From NCBI GenBank assembly GCA_022829145.1, contig CM040749.1:19987987-20051986 (forward strand): DNA of 64,000 nt, read 5' to 3'. The notes beneath the pieces were generated by a model, which was not told the DNA's origin, ran no database searches, and saw nothing but the letters and a program-made list of their open reading frames with translations. The first letter of the stretch is position 1. Each line of letters starts with the position of its first letter. The DNA comes from Albula goreensis. Lineage: Eukaryota; Chordata; Actinopteri; Albuliformes; Albulidae. The position numbers were made by a program, and so were the translations under genes. Positions 62,501 through 64,000 of the stretch are shown one piece after another.

Positions 62501-64000
62501 ATAAAACCACAGGAAACTTAAGAAGTTCCAAGTGCACCGAAGTTGGCATATGGGTATTGTGATATGTGACACAGCATCACCTACCTTCCAACTGCTAATG
62601 ACCTCACACTCACAAAGAGTTATGGACAAAGCTTTCTGAAACCTAAAAGAACTGAAACATAACTCTATGGGTATACTGATGCTTTAAAAAGATGGATGAA
62701 GGACACAGATGAAGGTATGAAATATCTACATTTGTCCCAAGAGGAAAAATTCATCAATGTTTACATTGTTTCACAGATCACCCTCAAAGGAGAGAAATAA
62801 AATATTCATAACTAATCATTTCCATGCCTCCTCAATAGAGTAAGTAGATATATCAGACAATATATTGCATTTGATTTTCTTTTCATTGTAATGTCCAGGC
62901 CGCTCTGAAGTACATACTTCCTGGCAGGGCCAGGTGCCCAAAATTGCACCACATAAAACAATCTCAGTGTTCTCAGGTGAAAACCCACTTGGGCCTTTCA
63001 ACAGCCACTTGGGCTTAGTTTAAAAACTCTCTAACAGTGTTGATTCAAAAGCGAAGTGTGCTTCCACAACTTAAAGGTCTCTAAACGTACAAATTAAAGT
63101 AATTACATTTTATTTGCCATTGAATTTAGTGGCTCAGTGCCATCAATTGTTGCCAATTAAATGGCCAGTGATGAAATGGATTGAGGTAACTTTATTCCAT
63201 ACTAATAGACATAACAAGCTTTCTCAAGGTAATTTTTCTGGAGTGACAAGATTGGCGAGGGAAGGCATGGTGAAGCCCTCTTCATCTGGAAGGAGTCTTG
63301 CTGTGCCTGCCAGCATGTGCCTCATACGCCCTCTGGTGGCACCAGCGAAATTTTAGCAATTACTTTCAGGTTTAATGCAGGAGCATCAATACTGTAGATC
63401 AAAGGAGCTACCCTTGGCCTTTCCCTAGACAGGACAGTGCAGAGCTCATTGTAAGGAGCAGAGACTGTCAGCCTAGGCGACAGCAATTACAGAACCGGCA
63501 TCCTAAGTCTCTCACTTGTACATCTGGAGGAGGCCCCAAACCAAGGTGACAGCACAGTGTAACATATCGACAGAGCAGCTATCCCAAAGTCACTGGGATC
63601 ATTTCTGTTAGTGACACAGCCACCCCACGATGTTTACCTTCTGTTTAAGTGAGCTCCTCCAAACCACAGTGGTTTCACAGCTGCAGGGTGAGCCACTTAA
63701 CTGAGGGTAAACGAGCACAAAACTGCATCGTTCTGCAGCCATTATGGTTTATGTACAGTTATCCGCAATGACTTCAGTTTATTATAAACAAAAAATCTCC
63801 ACAACCACAAGTGGAGGAAAAATGCTCCTATCTCCCCCAGTGCAGAGTGGGTAAAATGACAGTCAGTGTGGTGACTGCAGAGCAGAAGTAGAACAATAGA
63901 ACTTACTTTCTTGGCCTTGGCTTTCTTCTCATAGGTGTCTGACAGGGGCTTCTTCTTTGGCTGTAGTGTTGGTTTAGAGAAGAGGTCCTCAAACTCTTTT
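20807..64000 (-). CDS. FMN1: FMN1 (formin-1), 3' part: FH2 domain and C-terminal tail, spliced
   Basis: Formin-1 nucleates and elongates unbranched actin filaments and acts at cell junctions and along microtubules. Thirteen minus-strand exons are joined, from 5' to 3': 64000-63907 (cut by the window edge), 57264-57177, 54086-54025, 53689-53601, 52544-52415, 51908-51762, 51617-51558, 51035-50915, 39189-39097, 30745-30694, 25507-25358, 21476-21395, 20851-20807. They encode 403 residues and a stop with every phase consistent. Landmarks are FEDLF (lasso region), [13 protein letters not shown] (knob, with the conserved Ile), ALYENRAQSDE, the hallmark [69 protein letters not shown], and a Lys-rich end, KERLRQKEA. 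The ending is the classic formin-1 tail, which separates it from FMN2. The proline-rich FH1 and the N-terminal exons lie to the right of the window. The large introns probably carry GREM1 enhancers, as in mammals. Confidence 0.96.
20852..21394 (-). other. FMN1 intron
   Basis: A 543-base AT-rich intron with donor CTG|gtaagaac. Nothing else is seen. Confidence 0.65.
21395..21476 (-). CDS. FMN1: FMN1 penultimate coding exon
   Basis: An 82-base exon encoding [27 protein letters not shown] in two blocks: a helical continuation of the FH2 C-terminal coil and a Lys-rich segment. The acceptor is ttcttgtag and the end is phase 0. Confidence 0.93.
22450..22478. repeat. (ATT)n microsatellite
   Basis: About nine uninterrupted ATT units within an FMN1 intron. 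Confidence 0.9.
24156..24213. repeat. ACT/AAT triplet repeat
   Basis: Mixed ACT and AAT triplets, similar in type to the tract in SCG5 intron 3. Confidence 0.75.
24541..24563. repeat. (AAT)n microsatellite
   Basis: About seven to eight AAT units. Confidence 0.85.
24800..25150. promoter_or_regulatory. Candidate conserved non-coding element in FMN1 intron
   Basis: A repeat-free block with more even base composition than its flanks and no coding frame. It holds words such as CCTTTAATGGG and gcaaataaagcc, and lies 0.2 kb from an FH2 exon. In mammals the 3' FMN1 introns hold GREM1 enhancers. This is inference from texture and position only. Confidence 0.3.
25358..25507 (-). CDS. FMN1: FMN1 FH2 exon ([13 protein letters not shown])
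   Basis: A 150-base exon encoding [16 protein letters not shown], then [15 protein letters not shown] and [11 protein letters not shown]. This is the C-terminal part of the FH2 post region, with the conserved GYFG-KPK and WKREs words. The donor is GAGAG|gtaag and the acceptor cttctacag. Confidence 0.95.
29290..29720. promoter_or_regulatory. Candidate conserved non-coding element
   Basis: A non-repetitive block with the words AGGTGTG (T-box-like), CTTTTGATC (TCF/LEF-like) and several TTTAAAG/ATTAAAGG cores, inside the FMN1 intron that precedes the 52-base exon. It lacks coding potential. Function is inferred from texture and the known role of FMN1 introns. Confidence 0.3.
30110..30420. promoter_or_regulatory. 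Candidate conserved non-coding element next to a small FMN1 exon
   Basis: A GC-richer, repeat-free patch with GGATTAATTGGCCCG (paired homeodomain-like), TTACGACCCGGG and ctgctaattgc. It reads openly for a short way on the plus strand (30204-30407) but has no splice context there. Confidence 0.28.
30694..30745 (-). CDS. FMN1: FMN1 52-base FH2 exon
   Basis: A small exon with acceptor atattttttgtag and donor AACAG|gtacag. With split codons at both ends it encodes [18 protein letters not shown]. This is the linker helix between HLQPFKEKM and MVGYFG, corresponding to the KKEHKMEESHLE-like segment of formin-1. It was found by the required phases (2 bases in, 2 out) and is too short to show in an open-frame scan. 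Confidence 0.93.
31725..31809. repeat. Degenerate 13-bp minisatellite
   Basis: Repeated words GAGGAGCAGGGCT/AGAGCT, about five to six units. The DNA for about 300 bp to the left is also rich in the same gctgag/ggag words. Confidence 0.7.
32556..32589. repeat. Poly-A run, 34 bases
   Basis: An uninterrupted A tract. It could be a retroposon tail, but the sequence to its left is not recognised as a LINE, SINE or processed gene, and no target-site repeat was found. Confidence 0.85.
33140..33500. promoter_or_regulatory. Candidate conserved non-coding element
   Basis: A repeat-free block of mixed composition with a CpG-containing core (gatgcgtcgcgagaaattat) and the words ATGCGCAAACC and AACCACATG. 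No exon fits. Function is inferred only. Confidence 0.25.
34652..34693. repeat. (CA)n / CAGA microsatellite
   Basis: CA units interrupted by TA, followed by a short CAGA run. Confidence 0.85.
34843..34942. repeat. Perfect 32-bp hairpin with a third partial copy
   Basis: Arm 34843-34874 and arm 34894-34925 are exact reverse complements, with a 19-base loop. The loop side carries a nested pair, AAGCACAA (34871-34878) and TTGTGCTT (34884-34891). Directly after the right arm, 34924-34942 repeats 19 bases of the left arm (34853-34871) in direct orientation. Perfect identity suggests a recent origin. Confidence 0.92.
35118..35144. repeat. (AAT)n microsatellite
   Basis: About nine AAT units. Confidence 0.9.
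35760..35930. promoter_or_regulatory. Candidate conserved non-coding element
   Basis: A compact stretch with ATTATTGTTTG (SOX-like), AGCTAATTGGATC (homeodomain-like) and GATCTTTGC (TCF-like) within 100 bases, and no repeats. An enhancer role is inferred. Confidence 0.3.
38038..38118. repeat. GA-rich polypurine tract
   Basis: About 80 bases of AGAG/GGGA words on the plus strand with few pyrimidines. It is the kind of tract that can form triplex DNA. Confidence 0.75.
39097..39189 (-). CDS. FMN1: FMN1 FH2 exon (HLQPFKEKM)
   Basis: A 93-base exon encoding [16 protein letters not shown] and [14 protein letters not shown]. The acceptor has a C-rich tract (ttttccccccag) and the donor is ACCG|gtgagt. 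It matches the formin-1 segment ending EYLQPFKDKL. Confidence 0.95.
41700..41970. promoter_or_regulatory. Candidate conserved non-coding element with homeodomain words
   Basis: Dense transcription-factor-like words: TGTAATTAC, TTGTTTACAG (forkhead-like), GGGCTAATCCC (bicoid/PITX-type, nearly palindromic), GCAAATAAATCC and TTTAATTGGCCGG. It is repeat-free, GC-richer than its flanks and has no splice sites. It is the best-looking enhancer candidate in the window, but conservation is untested. Confidence 0.38.
42240..42560. promoter_or_regulatory. Candidate conserved non-coding element
   Basis: A GC-rich, CpG-containing, repeat-free block (around gcctgcgccgcggctcc and ccacgaccgcggccgatc) with GTCCAATCAGAAG (CCAAT-like) and CAGATAAGATTAC (GATA-like). 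It might be an internal promoter or an enhancer. Inference only. Confidence 0.3.
43298..43341. repeat. 11-bp tandem repeat, four units
   Basis: Four consecutive 11-base units, each beginning GTTGATA, with variable last four bases. Confidence 0.85.
44807..47668. repeat. 38-bp minisatellite, about 75 copies
   Basis: Head-to-tail units of 38 bases (in two halves, GTGTTGGTGTACAGGGGTAT and CAGTGTGTAGTAGAGTCA) span about 2.86 kb. Most units are identical. Variants include GTGCTGG, GTAATGG and GGGCTAT, which cluster at the left edge, plus a few shortened units near 45505-45550, 45830, 47000-47030 and 47165. It lies inside an FMN1 intron, does not touch an exon, and shows no spacers. Confidence 0.98.
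50915..51035 (-). CDS. FMN1: FMN1 FH2 exon (LPEPQDFF)
   Basis: A 121-base exon encoding [20 protein letters not shown], then [20 protein letters not shown]. The donor is AACAG|gtaatt and the acceptor gctattctcag. The [18 protein letters not shown] block is strongly formin-1/2 like. Confidence 0.96.
51036..51557 (-). other. FMN1 intron
   Basis: A 522-base AT-rich intron. Nothing else is seen. Confidence 0.65.
51558..51617 (-). CDS. FMN1: FMN1 FH2 exon ([11 protein letters not shown])
   Basis: A 60-base, phase-0 exon encoding [20 protein letters not shown], with acceptor cttccag and donor AAG|gtagag. It corresponds to the helix after the GNYMN core. Confidence 0.95.
51762..51908 (-). CDS. FMN1: FMN1 FH2 exon carrying the GNYMN signature
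   Basis: A 147-base, phase-0 exon. It encodes [17 protein letters not shown] and then [20 protein letters not shown], the FH2 hallmark, followed by [12 protein letters not shown]. The donor is AGG|gtacag and the acceptor ctgttctag. Confidence 0.97.
51909..52414 (-). other. FMN1 intron
   Basis: A 506-base intron with the less usual donor AAG|gttagg. No other element is seen. Confidence 0.65.
52415..52544 (-). CDS. FMN1: FMN1 FH2 exon ([11 protein letters not shown])
   Basis: A 130-base exon encoding [35 protein letters not shown] and EIISRVCK. The first base completes a Gln codon from the previous exon. The donor is gttagg, a non-typical GT donor. The two extra aromatic residues in SVFFDG differ slightly from mammals. 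Confidence 0.95.
52545..53600 (-). other. FMN1 intron
   Basis: A 1.06-kb intron with a strong donor (gtaagatg). Short plus-strand frames (53086-53371) look like chance. Confidence 0.6.
53601..53689 (-). CDS. FMN1: FMN1 FH2 exon ([14 protein letters not shown])
   Basis: An 89-base exon encoding [19 protein letters not shown] and [10 protein letters not shown] plus two bases of a Gln codon. The acceptor is ccatcacag and the donor GAACA|gtaaga. Confidence 0.95.
53690..54024 (-). other. FMN1 intron
   Basis: A 335-base AT-rich intron without other features. Confidence 0.65.
54025..54086 (-). CDS. FMN1: FMN1 FH2 exon ([16 protein letters not shown])
   Basis: A 62-base exon encoding [20 protein letters not shown], with its first two bases completing an Ala codon. 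The donor is AAT|gtgag and the acceptor actattccag. Confidence 0.95.
54655..54945. repeat. CA-rich degenerate tract
   Basis: About 290 bases dominated by ACAC, ACATGC and ACAAAC words with almost no long perfect CA run, which suggests an old, decayed CA microsatellite. Confidence 0.8.
55660..55800. promoter_or_regulatory. Candidate conserved non-coding element
   Basis: A repeat-free block with GTGGCCCGATTAAGAGGAC, CTCATTAAAACGGATC and CCATCAATCAAAC (PBX/HOX-like TGATTGAT on the minus strand). An enhancer role is inferred only. Confidence 0.3.
56030..56530. promoter_or_regulatory. Candidate conserved non-coding element
   Basis: Starts with GGCCATAATTACATTACATG (homeodomain/POU-like), then TGCTTATTAAGCA (a 13-base near-palindrome), and ends in a GC-rich CpG-containing part (56340-56530). 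No exon fits. Conservation is untested. Confidence 0.3.
57177..57264 (-). CDS. FMN1: FMN1 FH2 exon ([13 protein letters not shown])
   Basis: An 88-base exon encoding [19 protein letters not shown] and [10 protein letters not shown] plus one base of an Ala codon. It holds the knob motif with the Ile needed for actin contact in formins. The acceptor is ccgtttttcag and the donor CAAG|gtatg. Confidence 0.96.
58480..58680. promoter_or_regulatory. Candidate conserved non-coding element
   Basis: A repeat-free block with CGAACTAATTGAAATTTTC and TGACAGATGC words. Low-confidence call by texture. Confidence 0.25.
59740..60240. promoter_or_regulatory. Candidate conserved non-coding element
   Basis: Includes ATGATTGATTGGGTC (HOX/PBX-like), TCAGATGTCC, GTATTGATAGGGG and the inverted pair GGTCA/TGACC around 60109-60126. 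Repeat-free. An enhancer role is inferred only. Confidence 0.28.
63907..64000 (-). CDS. FMN1: FMN1 FH2 exon (FEDLFSK), cut by window edge
   Basis: Encodes [17 protein letters not shown] and [14 protein letters not shown], ending in phase 0 at donor AAA|gtaagt. This is the lasso/linker start of the FH2 domain. The exon continues beyond 64000. Confidence 0.95.

Larger units (their letters stand above)
57265..63906 (-). other. FMN1 intron, 6.6 kb
   Basis: No further exon fits the phase-0 junction between the flanking exons. Repeat-free, less AT-rich blocks lie near 58480-58680 (with TGACAGATGC, MEIS/TGIF-like) and 59740-60240. The rest is AT-rich with short chance frames. Confidence 0.55.

Overview
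This window is vertebrate nuclear DNA, almost certainly from a ray-finned fish. The genes are split by GT-AG introns, the intergenic DNA is AT-rich and dotted with microsatellites, and four genes stand in the order known from other jawed vertebrates: ARHGAP11A (+), SCG5 (+), GREM1 (+), FMN1 (-). I cannot name the species. The fairly loose spacing and single copies would suit a basal teleost or a non-teleost ray-finned fish, but that is a guess.

Layout. Positions 736-2507 hold the last two coding exons of ARHGAP11A, followed by its 3' UTR. SCG5 (the 7B2 chaperone of prohormone convertase 2) runs from about 3.6 to 11.65 kb in six exons, and its start codon is the last three bases of exon 1. GREM1 (the BMP antagonist Gremlin-1) has a non-coding first exon near 13.9-14.06 kb and one complete coding exon at 14834-15385. 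From 20.8 kb to the right edge the window is the 3' half of FMN1 (formin-1) on the minus strand. Thirteen exons, the first cut by the window edge, encode about 403 residues covering nearly the whole FH2 actin-nucleating domain and its basic tail. All splice phases agree. GREM1 and FMN1 are tail to tail, with about 5.4 kb between their stop codons.

How the parts relate. In mammals the 3' introns of FMN1 and the DNA near SCG5 carry enhancers for GREM1, so the large FMN1 introns here (3.9, 5.2, 8.4, 11.7, 3.1 and 6.6 kb) are the natural place for limb/fin and other GREM1 control elements. Several GC-richer, low-repeat stretches rich in homeodomain, SOX, TCF or forkhead-like words are marked as candidates. 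They cannot be confirmed without alignment.

Non-genic structure. The most striking items are a very uniform array of about 75 copies of a 38-bp unit inside an FMN1 intron (about 44.81-47.67 kb), a perfect 32-bp-arm hairpin with a third partial copy beside it (34843-34942), a 40-bp-arm imperfect hairpin 0.7 kb upstream of the GREM1 promoter (13064-13160), and a diverged 166-bp tandem duplication between GREM1 and FMN1. I saw no retroviral or other capsid-bearing element, no tRNA or rRNA gene, and no sign of a new multi-gene system. The interest lies in gene structure and in local DNA architecture.
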